A stretch of 64,000 nt of DNA from NCBI GenBank assembly GCA_032622095.1, contig CP136064.1, positions 215,588,205-215,652,204 on the forward strand, read 5' to 3'. A program made the translations under genes and the position numbers. Of this stretch, positions 33,601-46,055 are shown in pieces; position 1 is the stretch's first letter, and the number at the start of each line of letters is the position of its first letter. This DNA comes from Siphonodentalium dalli. Taxonomy: Eukaryota > Mollusca > Scaphopoda > Gadilida > Siphonodentaliidae. Below the pieces are notes generated by a model. That model was not told the DNA's origin. It did not search any database and saw only the letters and a list, made by a program, of their open reading frames with translations.

Positions 33601-35139
33601 ATGACATCAGTTATCAAAATAAGTCATTATACGATATATTGTGGCATACGAATTAAGCAGATATGCCAGTGTGTGTGAAATTAGAGTACGAAAACTAATA
33701 GCATGACACAGACGGAAAATAATACAATCGCGGACATGAAATGGCTGTCAAAATGGCCGCAACTTCAAGCCATGCCACGACCAAAGCAACATATTGGATA
33801 ACAACATATGCATGAAAATAGGTATTGGTAATATACAAGTCTGGTGTTAAATATTGTTAAAGGTACACAGATCATTAAAACAGATCCATCTGAAGGATTT
33901 ATCGGTGACTACAACAGAAGTCAATCCCAATGATTTATGTCTTGAAAGTTCGGGTTTTCTCCTTAGAATACACCCAACACTCAGACCAAACATAATATCG
34001 GGCATGCAGCACACGAAGTAATGTTTCGCCACACAGTGTGTGGTAGTTTCATTTGGCATGATGATTCATTATGGAATGTAATGCAAAAAACTGAAGCACA
34101 TAGCCTTGTGGTATAAATACTAGTTAAATTCCCGAATGTTTCAACACTCTCCGTGATAATAAACCATACACATATGTCGCAATGCTTATTATACTGTAAA
34201 GAAACACTCATCTCTTCACTAGATTACTGCCCCATCTCACCATGTCAAAGAGACAGTACATCGTAGATTTTGTCTAAGACTAATGTTCATGCTTCTATCA
34301 ACCCGGTTTCTTCAAATGTTTTGTTCAAATTACTTCAGTCGGTACTTTACAACTTGAATATGCTACCACGCAATGCACAATATTAGTTTTGAGTAAGTTG
34401 TTTTTTTGAAAATATCTTGCCAATACCACCCACAAATGTGTGCTAAATAGGCTATTAGTGTTTAGAGCTGTTATTTCAATGTTGAACACCCACCCAATGT
34501 TGCCAGAATTTAATGAATATACTATATGTTAATCCTTTGTGCTTTGATAAATTGCGTTCATAATATACCAACATGCATTTTTGTGATACAAGCGAAATAT
34601 TCGTGTTTCATCGCTTGATCGGAGGGAACTATCACCACTATTTTCAGACACGGACAATAGGAACTACATATTTTACCCAGTACTCTATGAATATCTCTCA
34701 AACTGTACTATAGCAGTGAATTTTAAAAGGTTCGGTGTTGTAGATATCAAAATAAATTATGAGACTGCTCTGAGTACATATATCTCTGCTTCTAGAAAAG
34801 GCCACAGAATCAATACATCCATATTAAATCCCATTTAACAGTTCAATTACACATATATCACATGATTCAAGACAAACATTACAGATAAAACTGCATTGTT
34901 GTTCCATTTCTAGGTACCCAAAAGTCCAGATTTAACCATTGTGTGAGACCCTGTTTTTGCTTGCTCTCTCCTGAGATAAATTAGAGAGAATTCGTATATC
35001 TCTAATAAAAGGTTTCTCTTATACTCTGCATTTACATATATGGCTTACGAGTAAGTACCGCTAGTGTATATTTCAATTTATTAAATTTTTTAGATTAATT
35101 GGTGAACCTACAACAGAAATTCAGCATTTTCCCATACCA
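33601..35139. other. Interior of the 33.4/35.2 kb inverted-repeat pair
   Basis: No frame above 76 codons and no recognised motif. If the arms belong to one element, it is non-coding or fully decayed. Confidence 0.5.
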
Positions 35140-35282
35140 ACTGCCACTTTTGGATGCCATGTTGAATTAAGAATTTTCCCCACAGCAGATTTTAGCAGAT
35201 TTTGTATATGTTGTTCAGCAAACCAGTCTGCGCATTTTGAGACCAAAATGGCTTCTTTATCAATTTATTCCGGGTCTAACCG
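35140..35282 (-). repeat. Inverted-repeat arm 2 (33.4/35.2 kb pair)
   Basis: This is the reverse complement of arm 1 (tttggatgccatgttgaatt ... tttatcaatttattccgggt). The 1.54 kb between the arms has no recognisable gene. The two may be ends of one old element or two opposite copies of a repeat. Confidence 0.65.
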
Positions 35283-35611
35283 CCTAACAACCATACTAAT
35301 AAGGCAATAACTATTGACCTGTGTCTTATTATTTTTCCATAAAAAGGTTAATTAGTGATCAATCTTGGCAAATATAATTATTTCCTTTTATCATTCCATG
35401 TTGCCAGTTAGTTTTATTTAGTAGGAGATATACACAAGTGATATTCTATATTTGCTTCTGTGGCTTTTTCTATGGATAATACCTTTTGCTGTAGCCAAGA
35501 TCGAAGGCTGGACCAGATAGGAGAATAGGACAGATGGGATTATGGGCTGGGGGAAAGAGACCCTATGTACCAAAGTAAAGCACATTGAAATAAATTCAAT
35601 GTATAATGGTC
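35283..35611. other. No recognisable feature
   Basis: Short unique spacer. Confidence 0.5.
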
Positions 35612-35655
35612 TACAGTAAATCCTTAAATAATCGACTCCTTAACCACAGCAGAAT
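35612..35655. mobile_element. Palindromic pogo/Tc1-like MITE, 5' piece split by an insertion
   Basis: The sequence runs tacagtaaatccttaaataa...ccacagcagaat and stops where a foreign 861-bp element begins. The left arm resumes at 36517. Confidence 0.78.
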
Positions 35656-36516
35656 AAAAGGCCGCTCGGCCAGTGTCCCCCGAACCGGTGGCTTCATTTG
35701 GAGCGGAGTCTTTGTAGAAGTATACTATATGGATAAGACACTTGTGCATTGTCTCATTACTGACATGCATACAAATAACAAAATCTTAAAAAAACTCTTA
35801 AAGTCAAAATATAACCTCAAATTGGCACAAAATGAAGAAATTGACAAGAAAAATTGAATTTTCTAAGTCGAAAATCATCGGATCAAACTCAAATTCAAAC
35901 TTGACCTGTATTTTGATATCAATGACTCACAAAAAAATGGAATTTTCAATTGAACAGTCGAAAAAAGTCCATAACTCTAGGAAAAATCATCGGATCAAAC
36001 TCAAATTAGAACTCAACCTGTATCTTGATATGACTGATCCACATAAAAACGGTATTTGCAATTAAAAGATCCAAACTTGAGATATATCATACGGAAACCG
36101 AAAAAGTGAGAAAATTTCTAAGTAAAACAAGTCGAAAAAGGGCCACAACTCTTGCAAAAATGGGCGGAGCATACCCATATTCGAACTTGACCTGTACATA
36201 GGGCTGATAAACTCACATACCAAATTTGGTTCAGATATGATCACACAAACTGAAGTTATCATCCGGAAACCAGAAAATTACAAGATTCTAAATAAAAAAA
36301 GGGCCATAACTCTCGCAAAAATGGGCGGAGCAAACCCATATTCGAACTTGACCTGTATTTTGGTCTGATAAACTCACCTATGAAATTTGCTTTTGATCTA
36401 ATAACCGAAACTAAAGTTATCATCCGGAAACCATTTCCGGACGCACGCACACATGCACGCACGCACGGACACCGGCTATTTCAATAGTCCCCCGAATTTT
36501 TTTTTTTTCGGGGGAC
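35656..36516. mobile_element. Repeat element inserted into a palindromic MITE
   Basis: It interrupts the MITE arm cagaat|tatgggtaa precisely. Near its left end is GTCCCCCGAA (35675-35684); its right end is a hairpin with GTCCCCCGAA (36487-36496), a T-run and TTCGGGGGAC (36507-36516). In between are degenerate gggccataactct units and a gcacgcac/gacg microsatellite. The bases aat next to both junctions could be a short target duplication. Confidence 0.7.
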
Positions 36517-36590
36517 AATTATGGGTAATTTTTAAGGATTTAGTCGGAAATATGGCTTGTTGCCATTCATAGGAAAGCTCTCAGTGAGAT
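36517..36590. mobile_element. Palindromic pogo/Tc1-like MITE, resumed left arm, right arm lost
   Basis: The sequence continues aattatgggtaatttt to aggaaagctctcagtgaga, then changes abruptly into the middle of an AGGCCCA-type MITE at about 36588. Confidence 0.75.
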
Positions 36591-36926
36591 ATATATATTC
36601 CACCAGAATACGGAACAGCTGTGGCCTTGGAGTGTCCACCAAGTGATAGAGATTCTCAGATTCATTCCAAGACCCTTGTCAACCAAGAAATCATCAGAAT
36701 TCAAACTAAGAGATAGAGTTATTCCCCTTCCATTGAGAATAATAGACTTTATAGTACAGTCTGGATCAAAATTAATCACAGAACACACCTCAGTACCTCG
36801 ACAAAAACAAAATGTTCCCAGATCAGTTGATAATACAATGTTTTGGAGCTTCCTCTATCAAATGGTATATAATATGGAATATGTTGTATATAATGTGATC
36901 TGGTGGTTCGAAAATTAAATGGGCCT
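36588..36926. mobile_element. Kolobok-like TTAA MITE (AGGCCCA family), left end missing
   Basis: It starts mid-element at tatatatattccaccagaat and runs to ...aaaattaaatgggcct with TTAA at 36927-36930. It abuts a palindromic MITE broken at its centre, so the junction marks a deletion joining the two. Confidence 0.78.
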
Positions 36927-37009
36927 TTAACTGCTGCTCTAGAGGAAACCCTGCTTTATTGTTACATGCTGTTCATGGCAAAACAAGAAGAAGTGACAAA
37001 AGGTGCATG

Positions 37010-37458
37010 CAAGCATGGATATAGTGTGTCTGACATTTGCAGAATGAGGTTCACAGAGAGCGAATCTTAGTGACGCTATCCCTCACGGTGGCTCGCATCA
37101 CCAAATTCACCCTCTTGCTCTTGGAACCTCATTCTGCTTAGACTTCAGCTGCTATGGGGTGACCTAGGATCAGATTGAAATTCCCCGGTTGAATTTGGTG
37201 ATTTTCACCTATTAGTCACCTCCATTATGCAATTTATCTTCTGTAAATTAGGAGATACAGAAACTGAACAGGAAAAATTAACTAAAAACAATGTTAATTT
37301 GGGACTATAGATACTTAACCAGAAAATGAGGCCTAAGCTGAGTGAGGTTTCCAGAGGGTGAATTTTATGAAGCTAGCCCACTGTGCGGGATAGCGTCTCT
37401 AAATTCAAGCTCTGGGGACCTCATTTTGCAAATGTCATACACACTATATCCAGGTTTG
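37010..37458. mobile_element. hAT-like two-hairpin MITE, copy F
   Basis: The termini are CAAGCATGGATATAGTGTG and the complement cacacTATATCCAGGTTTG. Both hairpins and the ~200-bp middle are present. The flanks ggtgcatg and catacatg share only 5 of 8 bases. Confidence 0.78.
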
Positions 37459-38929
37459 CATACATGTATTTCAATGAAAGGAAATCTTCCATGTCACCCT
37501 GTGCTACGTTCCTGTTCAGGTACTGACTGGTATACCGGTATGTGTTTCCTGAATGGAAGTAATTCAGTTTTCCTCTTCATATTTCTGGCATTAAGAGGAT
37601 TTTCTAAAGTTCCAAGCATACCAAAGGTGCTAAGCAGGTTCGTATAGTCAATTATCTGTTTCATGACAGCACGTAAGTATGATGAATGAGAAGATAATGA
37701 TGCTATCATAACTACCGGCTTATCAGACACATACCAATCACTTGTGTTCAAGTACATACATTATATGGCTGATACCTACAACAATGGAGGCCAAAGGATG
37801 CAGGCACTTCATCTATCTATCAGAAGCACATTTAAAAGAAACATCTGACATAAGTGACATGCAAAAATTTGCATAACATGAAGCACCATATATATTTAAG
37901 CAGGTTAGTCGGTTAGCCAGTGTTTCATAAATTCACTTTTAGGCAGGGGTGTAGCTAGGGGTGGCCTGGAAGAAACCAGTGCCCCTCCTATATACGCTCC
38001 ACCCAGGTAAGAACACTCATGTTAAATCAACAGATATCATTAATTGAAGAGTACATGTATTGGAGAGCCCAAGCAGACAGGAAGCTTAGTAAAAACAATT
38101 TGTAGACACTTATCTAAATATCTGAAGTCCCAAGCTTGGCATAATTTTTTAGCTAGGGCAAGAATAACTCCCCACATTGTTACACCCTTCCAAAGCCTAC
38201 CCCAACTCTGGCTCTCGAGATATACCCCTTATCTGATATATGGTGATCCTGGCTATGCCCCTGCTTTCAGCGATCACCATATCATGACCCTGTCAGATTT
38301 AGTGGTGGAGTTAATACTGCAGGGGGATTATAGCTTCACTAGGAATTCACACCACTGCACCTGGTGACCCCAGTATGTAACAGACAAACTTGGCGAGATA
38401 ATTCTGGATTTCCTACCTCCAAGCCAGTTGTCCCAAGCTCTTTCAAAATTCAAACCATCTTTGTGACTGCTGAATCACTAAATAATGAGGGCTTGATTCA
38501 AGGTGCACCTTCTGGCCGAGTCACCAGGGGTTCCCAGATATAACATGGTGGTCTAAGGCACAATGTAGTGTTGAAATAATAGGTAATTAATAGGAGGAAT
38601 CATTACAAATTGATTAGTGGAACCCCTTTCCTCCTATCCATTTATAAACATGAATGACATCATTAACATGTGAAGGGCTTAGGGTCCATCTGGTATTGGA
38701 GATACATGCTATATAACCACAATTATTATTATTATTATTATGTTACCATGTTTGAGATGCCATTTCGTTTGTAAGATTTTGTCTGTGATTACTTCACACA
38801 AGCTATGAAAGTATATCTCGGGTGAATTCCCATAAAAATTTGATATTCAGGGTACTCAAGGATAAGCTATTATTTTATTCCCATTCATTCATTTGTAAGA
38901 AAGTTAATTCATTAATCAAAAACTATTAA
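37459..38929. other. No recognisable gene
   Basis: A 107-codon plus-strand stretch at 38044-38367 has no recognised motif. A short (att)n run is at 38721-38741. Confidence 0.5.
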
Positions 38930-39275
38930 ACTGTTGGTTGAACTTATTTTATTACACACCTATTCCAGTAATCACATTGTTCCTGCCATGTCATATTTTG
39001 ATTTTGATTTTGCACAGTGGATAGAAGTGGAGGCTGCGACCCTCATTCTATCCATCCACGCAGGCACTCATGACGTATTGACAACCACATTGACACACTA
39101 GTGTCATTCTGTGTATATCTGGGTATTGCTACAAATGAATGACTACGATTCCAAAGGCTGTTTCTATGCCTCTTGTCTATATTATGTGAGCATCACATCA
39201 AATGAATAATAGAGCATTCCAGTGTATAAGGTCATAAATGGATAGGAGAATTCATTCCTGGGTTATTAGGTTAAC
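38930..39275. mobile_element. Diverged copies of the second CCCTTT TTAA family core
   Basis: The sequences ttggttgaacttattttatt and, further on, gcattccagtgtataaggtc plus aggagaattcattcc match the family core but are interrupted by unrelated sequence. Boundaries are approximate. Confidence 0.4.
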
Positions 39276-39589
39276 AAGGCCGCTCATACGGGTTCCTCAT
39301 TAAAAGCAGACCTTCAAATTTAACGTAAAATAATTTCTATGTCCTCTAATAGACTTCTATTCCTAAAAAAAATAAGAAGAAGCCATTCACATACAATGTC
39401 AAATATAGATCTGCAAGTCAATTTGACCTCTTTTTAGATTTTATTACTTGCCTGTTAGTGGAATACAAACGAACCTATTACTGTAACTCCAACCCTTTGA
39501 ATCCTGGCTCTCCACAACGATCGACACCCTCACCCTGGGCTCCCAGTGATATTTTGACTTATTGGTATGTATACAGACAGTGTTTAGGC

Positions 39590-40400
39590 CCATGGTGTCA
39601 CAGGTCTGAAACTTTAGAGGTATATTCTCCATGGACCACTGAGTATTTTAAGATCTGGTTACATTACCACATGATCACTCCCTGGTAACGAACGGTTGCT
39701 AGGCAACTACCCAGTATTGAAAGTAAAATGCAATTATATCTTTTATCGTGGTAATTCTGCCATAAGAAACTGGGGTTTCGATGCAGTCAATAACCTATTG
39801 TGAAATTTGAGATATATCTGGCCAGAAGAGTGAATCTAACTTCTATTTAAGGGTAGCAACGGTTGCTGAACAAATACCCAAAATCATCAAATGGCACCAT
39901 TTTATCCCATTTTAGACATTTCCTAGGAACATGGCGATGGTTATGTTCAAATTGTGTCACAGGTCTGAAACTTTACAGGTATGATCCCCATGGACCATCT
40001 AAACTGAATATTTTAAGATAGGGATACTTTGCCATACAATCACTCCCTGATAACGGTTTCTATAACCAGAATTGAAAGTGAAATGCAATTATAGCTAAGA
40101 AATTGCGTTTTTGATGTAGTCAATACCCTATTGTGATATTTGAGATAGATCTGGTCAGAAGAGTGAACCAAACTTTTATTTAATGGTATATAGCACTGGT
40201 TGTTAAGCATATATCCAAATGATCAAATGACACCACTTCCATGTGCATTCAATTGCATTATGCCCCATTTTAGACATTTGAGGGGGTTATGTTAGAATGG
40301 TGCTATAGGTCTGAAACTTTACAGAATTGCTCAATAATGCACGATTTGACACGTGTTTGTAATGCGCATGCGCAAGTAGATCAGACTAGATGGTATTGTG
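39590..40400 (+). repeat. Three degenerate tandem units of ~350 bp
   Basis: Units open with cacaggtctgaaactttaga (39597), cacaggtctgaaactttaca (39955) and tataggtctgaaactttac (40305). They share atcactccctg, gtgaaatgcaattata and gagatagatctggtcagaag. The third is partial. Confidence 0.75.
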
Positions 40401-41044
40401 ACCATGCGATCCCTTTCCATAACATTACTCAGGTGCATTGTCAAAACGTTCAACTATATATTGCAAATTGATATATATTATGGGGATAATTGATGTGATG
40501 TGTCATTATGCAAAAAACCCATATATTTAAAGACATATTATGTACTTGTTCGGGTGCGTAAAACTGATAAGTTAGTATTCAGGTGTTATGACAACTGGAG
40601 GAATGTAACATTCTACCAACATCGCCGAAAATTTGAAGCAAATCAACCGTACCACTCCATAGAAAACATCGTCAGAACTACGCTCAATTGTAAATATTTA
40701 CTACTCGATTCGGGACGCATCTATCGGCGATAAACTTACAAAAACAATTTCGCCACTGAGAGTCACTGCATTTAAATCATATATAAGAATGACGGTGTAT
40801 GTTGTCAATTTGGAAATACTATTTCTAAAAATTACTACTTTGAACAAGATTATTCTCCATTTCTATTTGATCACCATACCGGAGTGTTTCACATCACTTT
40901 AACATTGTATCCCATGCGCATGCGTGAACAAATCGACTCAAATAAGTTGAGTTAATTGTGGCATAAAAAGAGTTTGCTTGAGTATAGAACCCACAAAACA
41001 AATTTGATCAAAATGACGTTTGTTACAATTAAGCAAAATAAGAC
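40401..41044. other. No recognisable gene
   Basis: A 77-codon plus-strand stretch at 40500-40733 (YYVLVRVRKTDKLVFRCYD...) is basic and aromatic-rich but unrecognised and without splice support. Confidence 0.45.
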
Positions 41045-41438
41045 TAGGTAAAACAATCTAGGAGGTAAATATTACTCCTGAAAAAAAAAATTTGGGCAAA
41101 AGATTCATGATTAGACGCCGTGATCCAAATTTGGTCAAAATCAGAATAGGTTTGTCAAAGTAATTGCGCTTACATCGTGACATGGTCATGTGTAGACAGA
41201 TGGACGGACGCCGAGAATTATTCATCAAACCAGAGTAAAACTAGGTAAAACAATCTAGGAGGTAAATATTACTCCTGAAAAAAAAAATTTGGGCAAAAGA
41301 TTCATGAGTAGACGCCGTGATCCAAATTTGGTCAAAATCAGAATAGGTTTGTCAAAGTAATTGCGCTTACATCGTGACATGGTCATGTGTAGACAGATGG
41401 ACGGACGCCAAGAATTATTCATCAAACCAGAGGTCGGG
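41045..41438 (+). repeat. Exact-looking tandem duplication, 197-bp unit
   Basis: The segment taggtaaaacaatctaggag ... attattcatcaaaccaga is present twice at offset 197. Only a few bases differ (gattaga/gagtaga, gccgag/gccaag). Each unit has an aggaggtaaatattactcct near-palindrome and a short ggacgg tail. Confidence 0.9.
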
Positions 41439-41799
41439 TTTGTTTCACACCACCACCAAAAATACATGTATATTCCCAGAAACGTATTGATTTCAGCGAA
41501 TAGCTAAAGACCCATTATTTTAGTATTTTTAGAATTTATATAAGAAAATAGTGTGGGATGGGAACAAGCACTAACAGCTGATTTGTATCCCCACACCCAT
41601 CCATCCAGTAAATGTCAAGAGAAATTAACTAGAGGCTGCATCAAGTGAATATAACAAAGTGTAAACTAACAAGCAGCACTATAAATACTGTAATAGAGCT
41701 AAATTTATACAGACAGAAACTAAAAGACCCCTGGAGTTAGCAGACAGTGTCTTAAGGTGGAGCAGAGTTTCCTTATTTTAGTATTGATTGCCATGAATT

Positions 41800-42215
41800 T
41801 ATTTCTAAAACTAAGGTCCCCAGAGTGTGAATTTAGTAATGCAATGCCACACAGCTTACTAGCACCACAAATCCCCCCTCTGGGGACCTCTATAATGCTT
41901 AGGCATGATATTCTGGGAAATATCTATAGTCTCAAATTAACATTGTTTTAACTTTTTTAACTTTTCCCTTCTGTTCAATTTCATTATCCTCTAATAAGAT
42001 AAAATGCATTAATGAGGTGACTAATGAGAGAACATCGAAAACTTCAACTGGAGAACTTCAATCTGATCATAGGTTTCCCATAGCAGTTGAGGCCTAAGCA
42101 GAATTGAGGTTCCCAGAGCGTGAATTTGGTAATGCTAGCCCGCCTTGCGCGATAGCGTCATATTCACCCTCTGGGGACCTCATTTTGCAGATATCAGACA
42201 CACATCAGACAGGCG
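41800..42215. mobile_element. hAT-like two-hairpin MITE, copy G (left end eroded)
   Basis: Hairpins at about 41812-41905 and 42095-42190 carry the gaggttcccagag / ctctggggacctcat arms around the usual middle (atgcttaggc ... gaggcctaagc). The left terminus is not recognisable. Confidence 0.72.
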
Positions 42216-42468
42216 TGTTACTGAGACAGTGGAATAGTCAGGTGATCACCTGAGTCCCACCTTAAATACTAATCTAGAACTGTTGCATTGTCATGGTGCA
42301 GAGAATCATTTATATATACACACCAAGAAACAGCATAACACAAGTCTGAAATCACACAGCATATGTTACATCAATCAGGCTAGCAAATCTGTTTGCCACC
42401 TAATTCTACCTATTTCAAAAAATAAACCCATTTCCATATGTTGGTAAACAGTGCACTTACTCCTGACA

Positions 42469-42679
42469 TACAGTAATGCCCTAAATAATCGACTCCTTAA
42501 CCACAGAAGAATTATGGGTAACTTAATTTTCAGGATTTAGTCGGAAATATGGCTTGTTGCCATTCATCGGAAAGCCCTCAGTGAATGGCAACAATTAAGC
42601 CATATTTCCGACTAAATCCTGAAAAGTTACCCATAATTCTGCTGTGGTTAAGGAGTCCATTATTTAGGGCATTACTGTA
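42469..42679. mobile_element. Palindromic pogo/Tc1-like MITE, complete with short centre
   Basis: Both arms and TA-flanked ends are present. The centre is shortened (gaaagccctcagtgaatggc), removing the gagagctttcc part of the right arm, and both arms carry an extra taa (acttaatttt, caattaagcc). Confidence 0.82.
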
Positions 42680-42899
42680 ACTTCATTGACTTGGTGCATG
42701 GCAGCCATGCACATTAGAACTGGTATCAGAGTTGTTAGAGTTTCCCTTTGTGAGTCTCCAGTAGGAACTTAAGATTGATTTTAGAAGCCATAAAGCTACT
42801 CACCAACTTAGGTTCATTTAACTTCCTAGGCTTCATAAGAAATTATCAATATCAACAGGGAAAAGAGTAAATCCTCAGTACATCACAGTGCATTGAAAT

Positions 42900-43359
42900 C
42901 AAGCCTTGACATAGCGTGTCTGTCATTTGCAGAATGAGGTCCAAAGAGGGTGAATTTAGTGACGCTATCTCTTATCACCAAATTCACCCTCTAGGAACCT
43001 CATTCTTCTGAGCCCTCATCTGCTACGGGAGACCTAGGATCAAATCAGAGTTCCCCAGTTGAAGTTGATGTTCACCCATTAGTTGCCTTGCATGATTACG
43101 CATTTTATCTCCTGCAAATTATGGGATACACACTGGGATACAGAAACTAAACAGAAGGAAAAAAGTAACTAAAAACAATTTTAAATTGAGGCTATAGATA
43201 CTTCCCAGAAGTTGAGACCTGAGCAGAATGACGTCTCCAAAGGCTGAATTTATTGACGATAGCTCCCCCTCCCCCATGCTGCTGTGTGGGGTAGCATCAC
43301 TAAATTAACCCTCTGAGGACCTCATTCTACAAATGACAGACAAACTATTTCAAGGCTTG
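42900..43359. mobile_element. hAT-like two-hairpin MITE, copy H
   Basis: The termini are CAAGCCTTGACATAGCGTG and the complement actATTTCAAGGCTTG. The right hairpin carries a small C-rich insertion (ctccccctccccc). The flanking octamers are not convincing. Confidence 0.76.
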
Positions 43360-43982
43360 ATTAATTAGTAACAGGTTTCCGCCAGAGGGACAGCAGGTCC
43401 CTATCCCCTCACCCTAATTTCCCTTCCGATATATTCCCCTACCGATCCATAGATTAATGCCTAAATCACCTGCGTATATGCCACTAAATAAAAGCAATGG
43501 GAATGATAAACGATAGTTTTAATTTGCCCCCTAATGCTAATCAGTAGTGAACCAATTTGCGGGAAAAGAATGATTTTCAAGCATACATGCATCCACAATA
43601 TTTGATTGCCTTATTCTGAAAGATATCTAAGCGGACATGGCTAAAAGCCACATGGATCCTGCCTGGTTACATGGCCATTGATTACATTGTCAAACACACT
43701 GTTCTGACTGTTCTGGTTTATGATTATGTAGACAAGGTCCAGATGTTAACCACTGAAGGATGATCAGGAATATTTCATGGTATAACATGTTTTCATGAAT
43801 GTTGTGAAGTTTGAATAGAAATAAATTGTAAAATAACTAAATTTATTATATGATTGTTGGTGGTGGCATGCAAAATTGTCAGTACACTTATTTTACCCAT
43901 GTATTTAACTTGATGATTTGTCGCAAAATTTACAGTTGTTTCCCCCTCCTTGTTAATTTGATAATAAGAGATACTTTCCAGA
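43360..43982. other. No recognisable feature
   Basis: Unique sequence between two hAT-like MITE copies. Confidence 0.5.
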
Positions 43983-44060
43983 GAAGATGAGGCCTAAGCA
44001 GAATGAGGTCCCTTAGCATCACTAAATTCACCCTCTGGGGACCTCATTCTACAAATGAAC
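43983..44060. mobile_element. hAT-like MITE fragment, copy I (right hairpin only)
   Basis: Only gatgaggcctaagcagaatg through ggacctcattctacaaatga remains. It abuts a palindromic TA-flanked MITE that starts at 44068. Confidence 0.65.
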
Positions 44061-44067
44061 AGCATCA

Positions 44068-44284
44068 TACAGTAATGCCTTTAATAATCGACTCCTTAAC
44101 CACAGCAGAATTATGGGTAACTTTTCAGGATTTAGTCGGAAATATGGCTTGTTGCTATTCATCGGAAATCTCTCACTGAGAGCTTTCCGATGAATGGTAA
44201 TAAGGCAAATTTCCGACTAAATCCTGAAAAATTACCCATAATTCTGCTGTGGTTAAGGAGTCGATTATTTATGGCATTACTGTA
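44068..44284. mobile_element. Palindromic pogo/Tc1-like MITE, complete
   Basis: It runs from tacagtaatgcctttaataa to ttatggcattactgta. The arms differ at a few bases around the centre (gttgctattcatc versus gatgaatggtaat). Confidence 0.84.
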
Positions 44285-44751
44285 TATTGAGGTCTGGATG
44301 GCACATTAGGAAGGTGTTGTAAGTCGATCATGTGAGTACTCTTAACGCTTAGTTCAGGTAAGATACATTTTTAGGAATAACAGTAGGGACTTCACTGCCC
44401 TGGGTGAAAATTTAACAACCCGACATTGTAGAAATACGATCTAGTTATATTTCTGATAAAATGATGAGTCCAATGAAAGTATCTGATACAACAATTGGGT
44501 AAAGACCTATTCAAGTGGAAATCATTGAGAAAGTCTGTCAAAAAAACATGGGAAATATTACAAAACATTAACGCATATTGTATCAGTGTGCTATGTGAAC
44601 AGTCAATACTAAGCCAATATGGGTAATGTGCTGTGTCCTTTAGTTAGCTAAAAGATTAACTGCATATGTACTAGTATCAGTCTCTTTTAAAACCCGATCA
44701 AGATTATCAGATTTACATCTCTGGAACTGTCATTCTGATTTCATTCATGTG
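44285..44751. other. No recognisable feature
   Basis: Unique AT-rich spacer. Confidence 0.5.
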
Positions 44752-45084
44752 TTAAAGGTACTCAATCCAATCAGAGGGTGCCCATATCATCAAGATACAA
44801 TTTTTTTTAATTTTTTTTCAAAAATGCTTTTGTTATCAGAATCGATTAATTGCAACAAAATAATGCTAACCACTGTCAACTATGGTATCAAATTTCCCAA
44901 AACGTGTTATTTATCAATATTTTGTTCAATGAAATATGGCCGTATTATCACTTGAGTATTCACGAAATTTGGCCGTATTACCACTTGTTCTTAGAGTTAT
45001 CCATCTTCATCCGCAATTTTGACAGAGACCATCCGTTTGATGGTGTGTTTCTGGGCCACAAACAATTGAAATAACAAACTTCAA

Positions 45085-46055
45085 CAAGAGCTACGCTGGG
45101 CGTGCAATATACGCCCACTCTTGGGTCGGAGGAAACTGGTAAAAAAGGGGCATACCTCTGGTAAAAATTGGCGAACGGAACTCAAATTTGAACTTGACCT
45201 GTGTTTTGGTGGGAGAAAGTAATATACCAAATTATCATTGAATCCGAAAAGCTCTAGTAAAGTTATCATCCGGACAACAAATTTCAGGGATTTTCTAAGT
45301 CAAATTACGTCAAATAAGGGGCATAACTCCGGTGAAAATTGGCGGACGGAACCCAATTTCGAACTTGAGCTGTCTTTTCTCCTATTAAACCCACATACCA
45401 AATTTGATTGAAATCGGTTCACTCTAACTATTAAAGTTATCATCCAGACAACAAATTTCAGAGATTTTCTAAGTCAAAAAAAGGGGCCATAACTCTCGCA
45501 AAAATTATCGGATTAAAACGAAATTCGGACTTGAGCTGTATTTTGATATATGTAATTCACAAAAAAACGGGTTTTGCGTATAAACATTCCAAAATCGAGT
45601 TATCATCTGGAAACCAAAAAACATAAGAAAAACTGAATTTTCTGAGTCGAAAAAGGGGCATAACTCTGCCAAAAATGGTCGGACAGAACCCAAGTTCGAA
45701 CTTGACCTGTGTTTTGGTGGGAGAAAGTAATATACCAAATTTGGATTCATTCCGATAAACTATACTAAAGTTATCATCCGGACAACAAATTTCAAGGATT
45801 TTCTAAGTCAAAAAACGTCAAATAAGGGGCATAACTGCGGTGAAAATTGGCGGGTGGAACCCAAATTCGAACTTGAACTTACTTTTCGGCTAATAAACCC
45901 ACATACCAAATTTTATTAAATTTGGTTCACTCTAACTAAAGTTATCATCCGGAAACCAGGTTAACGGACAGACGGACGGACACTCGGACAGATGCCCGGA
46001 CGCACGGACGGACAGACCAATACTATAATACGGCCTTTTTTTCAAAAGGGCGTAT
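45085..46055. mobile_element. Satellite-bearing element nested in the AGGTACT MITE
   Basis: It begins caagagctacgctgggcgtg and ends aaaagggcgtat. A short TGGGCGT/ACGCCCA hairpin at the left and GGGCGTAT at the right give inverted ATACGCCC termini. The body is about five degenerate ~170-bp units each containing aaggggcataactc and agttatcatccgga, then a ggacgga microsatellite. No reading frame of note. Confidence 0.72.
45120..46020 (-). repeat. Five-unit 'aaggggcataactc' array
   Basis: Units start near 45147, 45307, 45482, 45653 and 45823, giving a period of roughly 160-175 bp. On the minus strand most units read P-K-[YH]-R-S-S-S-N-[LM]-G in one frame. The array lies inside the nested element 45085-46055. 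Confidence 0.75.

Noticed and set aside
38044-38367. 107-codon plus-strand frame
   Set aside because: No recognisable domain, atypical composition and no splice sites in frame; likely chance.
40500-40733. 77-codon basic, aromatic-rich frame
   Set aside because: Looks somewhat protein-like but has no motif, no neighbours and no splice support.
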